61,520 nucleotides of DNA from Actinomycetes bacterium (GTDB taxonomy: Bacteria; Actinomycetota; Acidimicrobiia; Acidimicrobiales; SZUA-35), in contig JAJRQY010000057.1 in the NCBI GenBank assembly GCA_024280015.1, forward strand, positions 1-61,520, written 5' to 3'. The notes beneath the pieces are model-generated. The model was not told the origin of the DNA. It saw only the letters and a program-made list of their open reading frames with translations, and did no database searches. Positions 36,567 through 44,742 of the stretch are shown here, piece by piece. Position numbers and translations under genes: made by a program. Every line of letters starts with the position of its first letter. Within the stretch, counting starts at the first letter, position 1.

Positions 36567-36595
36567 ATCGGCGGTCATGCAGGATGACCGCCGAT
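36567..36595. promoter_or_regulatory. Perfect 12-bp inverted repeat enclosing an ATG start
   Basis: ATCGGCGGTCAT (36567-36578) and ATGACCGCCGAT (36584-36595) with a 5-nt spacer. It begins 15 nt after the surface-protein stop and covers the start codon (36577-36579) of the amidohydrolase. In RNA it would fold into a strong hairpin that could end the upstream transcript or hide the downstream start. Confidence 0.65.
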
Positions 36596-37992
36596 CTGAC
36601 AACCCCGATGGCTCACGAGCCGGACACATTATTCGCGGCACCATCATCACCATGGATCCCGAACGGCGCCTCATCGATGACGGTGCCGTTGCTCTGGCCG
36701 GGGACCAGATCATCGGTGTTGGGCCAGCCAATGAGATTCTCGCCTCGTTCCCTTCCTCAATTGTCACCGGCTCAGCCGCTGACCTCGTTGTTCCCGGCTA
36801 TATCAACGGCCACCAGCATCTGACCGGTGACCGACTCATCCAGTCTTCAATTCCCGACAATCTGGCTCCCGGCGAATCGATTTTCTCCTGGGTTGTTCCC
36901 GTTCATGCCGCGCACACGCCGGACAACGACGAACTCTCTGCCTCCCTAACCCTGGCGGAATCCTTAGTCAACGGGGTCACCTCGACCTTCGAAGCCGGAA
37001 CCGTTGCCCACCCCGACCGCGTAGCTGCGGCGGCTCAGCAAGTCGGTGCTCGAGTCACCCTTGGTACCTGGGGATGGGATGTCGACAATGGACCGTTCGC
37101 GGGGCCCGTTGATGAAGTGATCGATCGCCAACGCCAACTGCTTACCCAGTTCAATGGACCACTCGTTTCATCTTGGGTTGCGCTGATTGGGCACGATCTC
37201 ATGAGCGACGAACTGGCGACCGCAGCCTCGGAGTTGGCCAAAAGCCATGACACGAAGCTGACTTTTCACATCTCCCCGACCACCAGTGATGTTGACAGCT
37301 ATCTAGCCCGGACTGGGAAGCGACCACTGGTTCATCTGGACGAACTTGGAGTTCTAGGACCCCACACCGTGCTAGCTCATGCCGTCCACCTCGATGACGA
37401 CGAAGCACAACGGGTCCTCGCCAGCCAAGCTGCCGTCGTGTCATGCCCATGGGCCTACCTGCGACTAGGACAAGGAATCACTCGTGAGTTTCGCCACCTG
37501 CAACTCTGGCAATCTGCTGGCCGCCTCGCCCTTGGCTGTGATTCGGAGAATGCTGGCGACTCGGTTGACGGACTTCGAGTGGCGGCATTGTTCACCGGGC
37601 TGGCCAAAGACTGCTCGGTTGATCCAACAGTCTTCGGTGCCCATGAGGGCCTGGAGCTGTTGACCATCAAGGGGGCCCAAGCCCTGGGTGTCGCCGACCA
37701 GGTCGGGTCAATTGAGGTCGGCAAGCAGGCCGACCTTGTTGTTCATGATCGGACCGGTGTTTCCTGGCCTCCGCTGGGACGTGATCCGGTCCTACAACTG
37801 GTTTGGGGCAATGATGGCCGGTCGGTCCGAGACGTACTGGTCGCTGGCCACCTTGTCGTCCGCGACGGCAAGGTGCTTGGATTGGATCTGGAAGCCGCGA
37901 CTATTGCCGCAGCTGAAGCAGCTGAAGAGCTGATCGCTAGGGCGGATATCGAGCCGACCTCGTGTTGGCCAATGCTTCCTCCACAAGCCTGA
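36577..37992 (+). CDS. Amidohydrolase-family deaminase/hydrolase
   Basis: Seen: the metal-dependent amidohydrolase fold: N-terminal beta domain (GTIITMDPERRLI), HxH ligands in NGHQHLTGD, a His in FHISPT, AHAVHL, and the metal Asp in GCDSEN; C-terminal beta domain with VGSIEVGKQADLVVHD. Closest in layout to the chlorohydrolase/guanine-deaminase/S-adenosylhomocysteine-deaminase branch, which act on amino or chloro groups of N-heterocycles. No other in-frame start lies between 36577 and Met26. It sits beside the large catabolic unit, although on the other strand, and may act in the same pathway. Confidence 0.8.
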   Translation: MQDDRRSDNPDGSRAGHIIRGTIITMDPERRLIDDGAVALAGDQIIGVGPANEILASFPSSIVTGSAADLVVPGYINGHQHLTGDRLIQSSIPDNLAPGESIFSWVVPVHAAHTPDNDELSASLTLAESLVNGVTSTFEAGTVAHPDRVAAAAQQVGARVTLGTWGWDVDNGPFAGPVDEVIDRQRQLLTQFNGPLVSSWVALIGHDLMSDELATAASELAKSHDTKLTFHISPTTSDVDSYLARTGKRPLVHLDELGVLGPHTVLAHAVHLDDDEAQRVLASQAAVVSCPWAYLRLGQGITREFRHLQLWQSAGRLALGCDSENAGDSVDGLRVAALFTGLAKDCSVDPTVFGAHEGLELLTIKGAQALGVADQVGSIEVGKQADLVVHDRTGVSWPPLGRDPVLQLVWGNDGRSVRDVLVAGHLVVRDGKVLGLDLEAATIAAAEAAEELIARADIEPTSCWPMLPPQA

Positions 37993-37998
37993 CCAATT

Positions 37999-38011
37999 AT
38001 GGTCTGACCAT
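37999..38011. promoter_or_regulatory. Candidate GntR/FadR-type operator, copy 1
   Basis: Perfect 13-bp palindrome ATGGTCTGACCAT followed by CGGACCG, 63 nt upstream of the VOC gene at 38074. The core TGGTCTGACCA is identical at two other sites in this window (52072 and 53432). Known: FCD-type GntR regulators such as FadR bind TGGTxxxACCA-like palindromes. Confidence 0.65.
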
Positions 38012-38073
38012 CGGACCGTCTACTCTTACCTCAGACAAGAACGCAATTTGCGACCAGGAACGGGAGTCACACC

Positions 38074-38565
38074 ATGACCTATCCAAACACCTTCATCTTC
38101 ATGGACTTCCCGTCCGATGATCCCACGGCTAGCGCCAAGTTTTACGAAGAAGTGTTTGGCTGGGAGATCGAACCTCGGCCAAAGGATGTGTTCCATCGCA
38201 TTGTGCCTGGCCAGAACTTCCAGCTTGATGATGGTTCTCAGGGTCCAACCGGCAACCTCCACATGGGCATCTTCAATGTCGCCAACGCCCGACCCCACCC
38301 GGACCCAGAAGGGGTCGAGCCTCGCCAGCTCAGTCAGGGGGGACACAGTGTTCGAGTGTGGATTCTTGTCAGCGACGACGACTCGGCCGATGACATGCTG
38401 GCCAAGGCCGTCGACCTCGGGGCAACCGAACTCTGGCAACATCACTACTTCGGAGAGTTCAACGGCTTCAGCAACGCCTTCAAAGACCCGTGGGGCAACA
38501 CCCTGGTGCTTTGGACCAAGGGCGGGGACGATGTCCAGATTCCCGAGGGATACACGGTCGAATAG
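38074..38565 (+). CDS. VOC-superfamily (glyoxalase-like) protein
   Basis: Seen: two beta-alpha-beta-beta-beta units in one 163-residue chain: FIFMDFPSDDPTASAKFYEEVFGWE at the start and FKDPWGNTLVLWT at the end of the second unit. Known: VOC proteins bind a metal and include glyoxalases, epimerases and ring-cleaving dioxygenases. Only part of the usual His/Glu ligand set is evident, so the reaction is uncertain. It has its own copy of the TGGTCTGACCA operator, which ties it to the regulon of the large operon it converges with. Confidence 0.78.
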   Translation: MTYPNTFIFMDFPSDDPTASAKFYEEVFGWEIEPRPKDVFHRIVPGQNFQLDDGSQGPTGNLHMGIFNVANARPHPDPEGVEPRQLSQGGHSVRVWILVSDDDSADDMLAKAVDLGATELWQHHYFGEFNGFSNAFKDPWGNTLVLWTKGGDDVQIPEGYTVE

Positions 38566-38610
38566 CCAGACCTACCTAGTCCAAACCTACCCAGTCCAGG
38601 CTTACTCAGT
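38566..38610. repeat. Three 15-bp tandem repeats between convergent genes
   Basis: Units of the form CCAxxCxTACxxAGT at 38566-38580, 38581-38595 and 38596-38610, reaching 5 nt into the 3' end of the permease gene (stop at 38606-38608). Looks like a tandem duplication around the stop codon region. Confidence 0.7.
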
Positions 38611-39532
38611 CCAGGCCGCGTAGGAACGGTTTGGCCAAGGCCGCAGGCGGGCGAACTCGGTGGGCGAAGGCAGCCATTCCGACAATGGTGACGATGTAGG
38701 GAAGAGCCGTGAGGAACTCGGTATTGATCCCGTCATATCCCTGATCAGGAAGGGACAGGCGGAACGAAACAACTGCACCGAACAAGAGGCAGCCAGCCAC
38801 CGAGCCCTTCAGGGTCCAGCCACCGAAGATGACCGCAGCAATGGCGATGAAGCCGCGACCGCCGACAATGGAATCGGCAAATGCACCGACCGCTCCAAAG
38901 ACGAGGTAGGCCCCTCCTAGTCCGGAAGTGAGACCGGTCAGATAGATGGTTTGGCGGCGGCGTTTGTTGACGCGGATACCCGACACATCGGCCGAATTTG
39001 GATCTTCACCCGAAGCCCGGACTTCCAGCCCCCAACGGGTTCGGTACACCAGCCACCAGACGGCTGGCACCAAGGGGTAGACCAGGTAGAGCGGCCAAGG
39101 CTGATCGAAAAGGGCAGGACCGATGACGGGGATCGAGGCCAGTCCGGGAATAGTGGCCTGGCTGGCCTTGTCAACCGAGGGCTCGATCACATTGTCTAGG
39201 AAGCCAACCAGCCCGAGGATCAAGATATTGATGGTGAGGCCAACCACGAACTGGTCAGCGGGAAGGCGATGGCTCAAATTGGCCTGGATGGTCGAAACCA
39301 GAAAACCACAAAATGCTCCCATCAGTATCGCCAACGGGATTGACCCAGTGATGTCATAGCTAACGGCGGAGCCAAAAGCCCCAGCCAAGATCATGCCTTC
39401 GACCGAGATATTCAGGGTTCCCGCTCGTTCGGCCACCCATTCCCCGCTGGCAGCGAAGAGCAACAAGACAGCGAAGCGCATTGCGCTGGAATACGTCACC
39501 TCATTGCCAATAATGTCCCAGATAGCGCCCAT
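38606..39532 (-). CDS. ABC importer permease (BMP/nucleoside-type), second subunit
   Basis: Seen: about eight to nine hydrophobic helices and the family motifs ERAGTLNISVEGMILAGAFG and YRTRWGLEVRASGEDPNSADVSGI. Known: this is the BPD_transp_2 family, like YufQ/NupQ of nucleoside importers. Last gene of the 11-gene minus-strand unit; the start shares one base with the stop of the first permease. It forms the channel with the preceding subunit. Confidence 0.88.
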   Translation of the reverse strand: MGAIWDIIGNEVTYSSAMRFAVLLLFAASGEWVAERAGTLNISVEGMILAGAFGSAVSYDITGSIPLAILMGAFCGFLVSTIQANLSHRLPADQFVVGLTINILILGLVGFLDNVIEPSVDKASQATIPGLASIPVIGPALFDQPWPLYLVYPLVPAVWWLVYRTRWGLEVRASGEDPNSADVSGIRVNKRRRQTIYLTGLTSGLGGAYLVFGAVGAFADSIVGGRGFIAIAAVIFGGWTLKGSVAGCLLFGAVVSFRLSLPDQGYDGINTEFLTALPYIVTIVGMAAFAHRVRPPAALAKPFLRGLD

Positions 39533-40695
39533 CAGATTCGTTCCTTTGACGCGTTCAGGGCTCGACGCCGTTGGCGGATGTACAACACCGCAGGAGGGAT
39601 CAGCAGGGCCAGCACGAGAAGGGCTTGCACCACTCCGGTGATCTTGCGCTCAACACCAGTAGCGGCTAAGAACCCTGATCCCGTGCGAAGGGCAGCAAAC
39701 AAGAAGGCCACCAGGACAGCGGCACTGGCTTTTTCTCGGGCCACCAGGGCAACGAGCAAGCCAGTCCATCCGATTGAGACCGAGAACCCGGGTACCAGCT
39801 GATAGTTACCAAAGTCACCGCCAGCCAGCATGATGCCACCGGCCAGCCCGGCGAAAGCACCAGATAGGGCCATGGCTGCCATCCCGTAGCGGGTGGAGTC
39901 AACCCCGGCCCGTTGGGCCGTCTTGGCATTCTGGCCCAACATCCGCAACCGGAACCCAGGGACCGTCCTGCTCAAGGCAAACGTGACGACAACCGCCAGA
40001 GCAATGGCAAGCAAGACCGTTAGTGGAAACTCGTTCCCGAACACTGTGATTCGTTTTACCCGGACCGCATCAGCCAGTTGCTCACTGACCTGGTTCCGGT
40101 TGGACCGACCTTCGGCGGGAGCCAAGAGAAGCCAGTCTTTCTTCAGTCCATAGCCAACCGCATTGGCGGCAATAGTAACCATGAGTAAGGTGCTGAGGAC
40201 CTCAGGAACCCCTCGCCAGAATCGCAGGGCTCCAGCAATAGCAGCCCACAAGGCACCCCCAAGTCCGCCGGCAAGAAGCAAGGTTAGAAGCACAGCAAAA
40301 CCAGCAACGGAGCCGGTTGTTTCACCGCCGAGGCGGGTGCCAACGAAGGCGGCAAAAGCCGCGCCGATGAGAAGCTGCCCTTCCTGGCCAATGTTCACCA
40401 AACCGGCCTTGGAGTTGATGATGGTGCCAAGGGCAACCAGCAGCATCGGGGCGGCAGAACCAAGGGTCAGACCCCAACGACCGGGGCGCAGAATACTGCC
40501 ATCCAGCAGGGCACTGAAGACATCACGAGCCGATCCTCCAGTTAGCGAAACCAGCAACCCCGACAGGAACAGAGCAACCAGAACGGACAGGGCGTAGAGG
40601 GTGACGATCTCACCCAGAACAAGGTGCCGGCCCCGCGCGGCGGCAACCTCTTTTGCCGCCCCATCAATTGGATCGCTGCCAAGCACGTCGGTCAT
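39532..40695 (-). CDS. ABC importer permease (BMP/nucleoside-type), first subunit
   Basis: Seen: a cytoplasmic N-terminus of about 30 residues, about eight helices, NSKAGLVNIGQEGQLLIGA (family motif parallel to that in the second permease) and a coupling-loop motif GFRLRMLGQNAKTAQRAGVD. Known: YufP/NupP-like partner in importers for purine nucleosides and related molecules. Overlaps the ATPase stop by 4 nt. Confidence 0.88.
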   Translation of the reverse strand: MTDVLGSDPIDGAAKEVAAARGRHLVLGEIVTLYALSVLVALFLSGLLVSLTGGSARDVFSALLDGSILRPGRWGLTLGSAAPMLLVALGTIINSKAGLVNIGQEGQLLIGAAFAAFVGTRLGGETTGSVAGFAVLLTLLLAGGLGGALWAAIAGALRFWRGVPEVLSTLLMVTIAANAVGYGLKKDWLLLAPAEGRSNRNQVSEQLADAVRVKRITVFGNEFPLTVLLAIALAVVVTFALSRTVPGFRLRMLGQNAKTAQRAGVDSTRYGMAAMALSGAFAGLAGGIMLAGGDFGNYQLVPGFSVSIGWTGLLVALVAREKASAAVLVAFLFAALRTGSGFLAATGVERKITGVVQALLVLALLIPPAVLYIRQRRRALNASKERI

Positions 40696-42341
40696 GGGAC
40701 CGCTCCGCCCATCATCAAGCCGAGTCGTTCGATGTCAACGGCTTCACGGGACATCTCACCGACGATACGCCCCTTGCTCAGCACAACCAGCCTGCTAGCC
40801 AGATCAAGAATTTCGTCCAACTCGGTGGAGATCAACAAGACTGCGACCCCAGCGGCTGCCGCCTGTCGAAGCTGCTCGGACATGTATTCGATGGCACCAA
40901 CATCAAGGCCTCTGGTTGGTTGGGCTGCCACCAATACTCGAGGATGATGTGCCATCTCCCGAGCCAGCACCACTCGTTGTTGGTTGCCGCCCGACAGCGA
41001 CCACATTGGAGCATCTGGCCCCTCACAACTGATGGCAAACCGCTCAATCAACCGCTCCGCCCGGTAGGTCATTTTGCGGTGGTCAAGGATCCCGCGCCGA
41101 GCTACCAGATTCGGATCGGCCAGGAAGAGATTTTCGGCAACACTCATTTCCAGTACACAGCCCGAGTCATGCCGATCCTCGGGGATGACCGAAATCCCGG
41201 CCTTGGCCATGGCCCCAGCACGACCGCAGGCAATTGGCTTGCCATCGACGCGTACTGAGCCACTGGCTAGAGACATCAGGCTAGAAAGCAGGTCAGCCAG
41301 TGGTCGCTGTCCATTGCCTTCCACCCCAGCCAAGCCCACGATTTCGCCTCGATAGACCTTCAGGTCAAGGCCATCCAGCAGTACCCGACCATCGTCGCCG
41401 TTCGCGTGGACTGAATCAATCTCCAGTGACGCATGTTCTTGCTTGGGCTTTGTTGGCCGCCGTTTCGGCGAGTCAGTTTCACTACTTGGGACCTCTCGCT
41501 CCGAGCGCAGAGCGACCGGCCGGCCGACCATGGCCCGGGCCAGGCCAGCAGCATCACTGTCGCTGGTCTTCTGGTGGGCAACCACCTTGCCGCGCCGCAT
41601 GATGGTGACCAGGTCAGTTGCCCCAAGAATCTCATCCAACTTGTGGCTGACAAGGGCAATGGCCATCCCCTCGTCTTCGACTGCTCGTCGCAAGCCTTCG
41701 AACAAGATCTCGGACTCACCGGGACTAAGCACACTGGTTGGCTCGTCCAAGATCACCGTCCTTGGGCTGCGGCGCAAACACTTGATGATCTCGACCCGTT
41801 GACGCAGGCCAGCCGTCAGGGTTCCAACCACGGCATTTGGTTCGATGTCTAGCCCATAGTGGCGACTGAGGTCACCGATCTCATCTCGAATGGCTTCGGG
41901 GTTAAGGCGCATCTGGTCGCCTAGGGCAACGTTCTCCCAAACGGTGAGGGCATTGACCACACTGAAGTGCTGATGCACCATGCCAATGCCTTTTTCCGCG
42001 GCATCGATGGGATCGGTGATCACCGACGGTTTCCCGTCGATGATCACCTGCCCCGCGTCGGGAACGACCAGCCCAATAAGGATCTTCATCAGGGTTGACT
42101 TGCCTGCACCATTTTCTCCGAGCACACCGTGAATCTGGCCTCGGTGAAATACAAGATCAACCGAGTCACAGGCGGAGACTTGGCCATACCTCTTGGTTAT
42201 GCCGACAACTTCAACGGCGGGAGGGTCATCTCGCCATTGATTCGTTGTCAGTATTGAGCCCTCCGTTGATCCAACAGTCGGACCGGCGTTTGACGTTGCC
42301 GATCCGGATGGCGCTCCTGATGCTGTCCCTGGCTCAACCAC
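40692..42341 (-). CDS. ABC importer ATPase with two fused nucleotide-binding domains
   Basis: Seen: first NBD with Walker A GENGAGKST near residues 75-83, signature LTAGLRQRVEI and Walker B VILDEPTSVL; second NBD with GVEGNGQRPL in place of Walker A (Lys missing), signature LSGGNQQRVVLARE and VLVAAQPTRGLD. Known: sugar and nucleoside (RbsA/YufO-type) importers have such double ATPases with a degenerate second P-loop. A Gly/Ser/Thr-rich N-terminal extension of about 35 residues precedes the first NBD. The GTG start shares one base with the BMP gene stop. Confidence 0.92.
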   Translation of the reverse strand: MVEPGTASGAPSGSATSNAGPTVGSTEGSILTTNQWRDDPPAVEVVGITKRYGQVSACDSVDLVFHRGQIHGVLGENGAGKSTLMKILIGLVVPDAGQVIIDGKPSVITDPIDAAEKGIGMVHQHFSVVNALTVWENVALGDQMRLNPEAIRDEIGDLSRHYGLDIEPNAVVGTLTAGLRQRVEIIKCLRRSPRTVILDEPTSVLSPGESEILFEGLRRAVEDEGMAIALVSHKLDEILGATDLVTIMRRGKVVAHQKTSDSDAAGLARAMVGRPVALRSEREVPSSETDSPKRRPTKPKQEHASLEIDSVHANGDDGRVLLDGLDLKVYRGEIVGLAGVEGNGQRPLADLLSSLMSLASGSVRVDGKPIACGRAGAMAKAGISVIPEDRHDSGCVLEMSVAENLFLADPNLVARRGILDHRKMTYRAERLIERFAISCEGPDAPMWSLSGGNQQRVVLAREMAHHPRVLVAAQPTRGLDVGAIEYMSEQLRQAAAAGVAVLLISTELDEILDLASRLVVLSKGRIVGEMSREAVDIERLGLMMGGAVP

Positions 42342-43516
42342 TAGCCGGCGTATGCCTCACCCTTGATGGCACCAAAGTCAGCGGCATAGTCACCGGCAGC
42401 TATCTTGGCGTAGACCTCGTCCATGGCGGTCTGCTGCTCATCGGTTGGGTTGCAGATGACGGCTCCGGGCTCGGCGTCGACACCAACCAAGAACCGCTTG
42501 ATGTCGCCTTCTTTCATTTCACCAGACAAGATTTGGGGGAAGATGGCCCGAATGTAGTCGCCACCGTCGAAGCGGACGGCAATGCTGTAGTCCAGTTCTT
42601 CGCTGGCATCACAAACCGTTGACGAACCGGCGCTCATAGTGATGATTCCTGCCTCGTTCGCTGCTTGAACCACTGGCCGGTGGGCTTCACCCAGGTACGG
42701 GACAACGGCCCCGGCTCCGCCAGCTACGGCATTGCTCAGGGCTTCGGTTGCGTTGGCAACATTGTTGAAGTCAAAGGGGAAGTCGCCGGACGGAACATAG
42801 GTGACGGTGAGACCAGCGTTGGTTTCGGTGAGTCCCATCTGGAAAGAAAGGAAGAACTCCTTCTCGAAACCAAGGTCACAGCAACCAATGAAGACCACCT
42901 CGGTCTGGTCGGTTTCTCCCAACAAAAGAGCGGTTGCTGCACCGGCAGTGAAGCCAATTTCGGAACCATCGTCCAGGGCTTGGGCCAGGCCGGGAGTATC
43001 GGGGAAACCAGCGCCACAGTTGCAGTACCAGTAGACGTCGGGGAACTTCTCGGTCAGGTCTCCGAGCGGTTCGGCGATTTCGGAAGCTCCAACAACCAGG
43101 ATGTCGACTTGGGCGGCAAGGTCTGACAGGGCCGTCGCAGCATCGGCGGCCTGAATCTCATCGACCACAATCGGGTCGGCGAAACCGTTCTCGGCCGAAA
43201 TGGACTGGGCAGCATCAACAACCGCCTGATAGTAAGCCCCATCATTTGCCGGTCCGGCCGCAGCGACACCAATGGTGACCACACCATCGCCGTTGGCATC
43301 AAAGGCCTCAACCATCTCGTCCATCGGTGGTGGGGGTTCCGTCTCGGCTGGCGCTTCGGTGTCCTCGGATGAGTCGTCGGGTGCTGCGGTTGTTGTTGGG
43401 TCATCAGACCCCGCGTCAGAGGACGCACTGTCGCTACCGCAGGCGGCGGCGACCAGGGCTAGGGCTAGCAAGGCCGGTAGCCACAGGAATCGTTTTCCGG
43501 TTGTAGTTTTTGACAT
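42341..43516 (-). CDS. BMP-family substrate-binding lipoprotein
   Basis: Seen: signal peptide with lipobox LVAAACGS, an Asp/Glu/Thr/Pro linker, then the periplasmic-binding fold (VTIGVAAAGPANDGAYYQAVVD; VVFIGCCDLG; AAGDYAADFGAIKGEAYAG). Known: BMP/PnrA-type lipoproteins bind purine nucleosides or related small molecules; here several extra cysteines (CNCGAG, GCCDLG, STVCDAS, AVICNP) are unusual. Start at 43516 has GAGGAGAGA upstream; an in-frame start at 43642 would run through the preceding gene. It lies 47 nt after the Rieske gene, the largest gap in the operon. It captures the operon's substrate. Confidence 0.88.
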   Translation of the reverse strand: MSKTTTGKRFLWLPALLALALVAAACGSDSASSDAGSDDPTTTAAPDDSSEDTEAPAETEPPPPMDEMVEAFDANGDGVVTIGVAAAGPANDGAYYQAVVDAAQSISAENGFADPIVVDEIQAADAATALSDLAAQVDILVVGASEIAEPLGDLTEKFPDVYWYCNCGAGFPDTPGLAQALDDGSEIGFTAGAATALLLGETDQTEVVFIGCCDLGFEKEFFLSFQMGLTETNAGLTVTYVPSGDFPFDFNNVANATEALSNAVAGGAGAVVPYLGEAHRPVVQAANEAGIITMSAGSSTVCDASEELDYSIAVRFDGGDYIRAIFPQILSGEMKEGDIKRFLVGVDAEPGAVICNPTDEQQTAMDEVYAKIAAGDYAADFGAIKGEAYAG

Positions 43517-43563
43517 ATCTCTCTCCTCGTTACGCATGTTGGGTGTTACTTGCGATCTGGCTG

Positions 43564-44742
43564 TTACTTGGACTGAGGCCACTGCTCTTGGTAGCGCTTG
43601 ACTAACCACTGGTTGAATTGCACATGGCTTTCTTCTTGCCATGAGTAGCGCCCTCGAGGGGCAAACTGAGAACGGAGGCCACGCTGGACCTTCATGGTTG
43701 CATCCTGATCCTGGTCCACAAATACTTGGACTCCCGCATCGGACAAGGCCAGTTTCTGTTCAAACAGTGGATCTTCTAGTGCCGAGGGGTGGAAGATGTA
43801 GCCAATCTCCACGTCAATTGTCTCTGGTCCGGTTGGGCGAACAAGGAAGAAGAAACACTGATCGGCGGCGGTACCAAAGCACAAGGTCGGCGGGATGAGG
43901 GCGAAGGTTGACTGGGTACGCTCTTCGTCAGTCAAGTCGGGGAAGACCGGCATGATCACTCGATGGGTTGCGTTAAAGCCGCCATCCATATGGGTGTAGC
44001 CGGCAACCCGAAAAACCACGTTGGAATCATCAGACCATGGAACCGGGAACTCCGACATTGAGGATGGACAGAAATCCTGAACAAACTGATGCAACCGGTT
44101 GGCGTGATAGCCATCGTTGAAGTTCTCAAACATCACCTTCCAGTTCCAAGGCAAGTTCTGCAAGGTGAAGGTGCCGGGACAGACGGCGTCTTGCAGGTGG
44201 TAGTTAGCCAGATAGGGCTCGTAGCGACTCAAGGTTGGTGCGAGAGGCTCAGCTTCTAGATCAAAGTTGACAAAGACGAAGCCCATCCACTCTTCCACCT
44301 TGAGTTTGGGCAGCCCGTAGTCCTTCTTCTCAAATCCGTCGGTCCGTTCCATGGCCGGGGCGCCAAGCAGGCGGCCGTCAAGGCCATAGGTCCAATGGTG
44401 GTACGGGCACTTGAAGGTGGAGCAATTGCCCTCGCCTTCACACACCTGCATTGCCCGATGTTGGCAGACCGCAGACAGACATTGGATCTGGCCGTCCTTG
44501 CCCCTGGTCACGATGAGGGGTTCATCGACAAGAGTCACCGTGAACCAATCACCGGTGTTTGGGATCCTTTCGGAGCGGCCAACGCACAACCATTCCCGCA
44601 GGAACAGAGCCTCCTTCTCAAAGCTCAGAAACTCCTCGGAGGTGTAGATCGCTGGCGGCAACGTCTCAGCCACCGTGACATCATTGACCGAATCCTGAAA
44701 ACTGGCCAGCAGCTCATTGTTGAGGATTGACGGGGTGCTCAC
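43564..44742 (-). CDS. Rieske non-heme iron oxygenase, large (alpha) subunit type
   Basis: Seen: Rieske cluster CQHRAM (C-x-H) and CPYHHW (C-x2-H) near residues 93-115; the catalytic domain follows with WNWKVMFENFNDGYHANRLH, whose Asn/Asp and two His fit the bridging and mononuclear iron ligands. Resembles the CntA/GbcA/benzoate type that hydroxylate or demethylate quaternary amines and aromatics. No ferredoxin or reductase gene is in the window. Overlaps the ligase stop by 4 nt. An 18-bp direct repeat includes its stop codon (GTTACTTG at about 43546 and 43564). Confidence 0.88.
   Translation of the reverse strand: MSTPSILNNELLASFQDSVNDVTVAETLPPAIYTSEEFLSFEKEALFLREWLCVGRSERIPNTGDWFTVTLVDEPLIVTRGKDGQIQCLSAVCQHRAMQVCEGEGNCSTFKCPYHHWTYGLDGRLLGAPAMERTDGFEKKDYGLPKLKVEEWMGFVFVNFDLEAEPLAPTLSRYEPYLANYHLQDAVCPGTFTLQNLPWNWKVMFENFNDGYHANRLHQFVQDFCPSSMSEFPVPWSDDSNVVFRVAGYTHMDGGFNATHRVIMPVFPDLTDEERTQSTFALIPPTLCFGTAADQCFFFLVRPTGPETIDVEIGYIFHPSALEDPLFEQKLALSDAGVQVFVDQDQDATMKVQRGLRSQFAPRGRYSWQEESHVQFNQWLVKRYQEQWPQSK

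Noticed and set aside
40692-42341. Missing P-loop Lys in the second ATPase domain seen as a defect
   Set aside because: Sugar and nucleoside importers of this type normally have a degenerate second P-loop (GVEGNGQ), so this is expected.
42341-43642. 433-residue version of the BMP lipoprotein
   Set aside because: The extra 42 residues overlap the end of the Rieske gene and precede a complete signal peptide; the ATG at 43516 has a strong ribosome-binding site.
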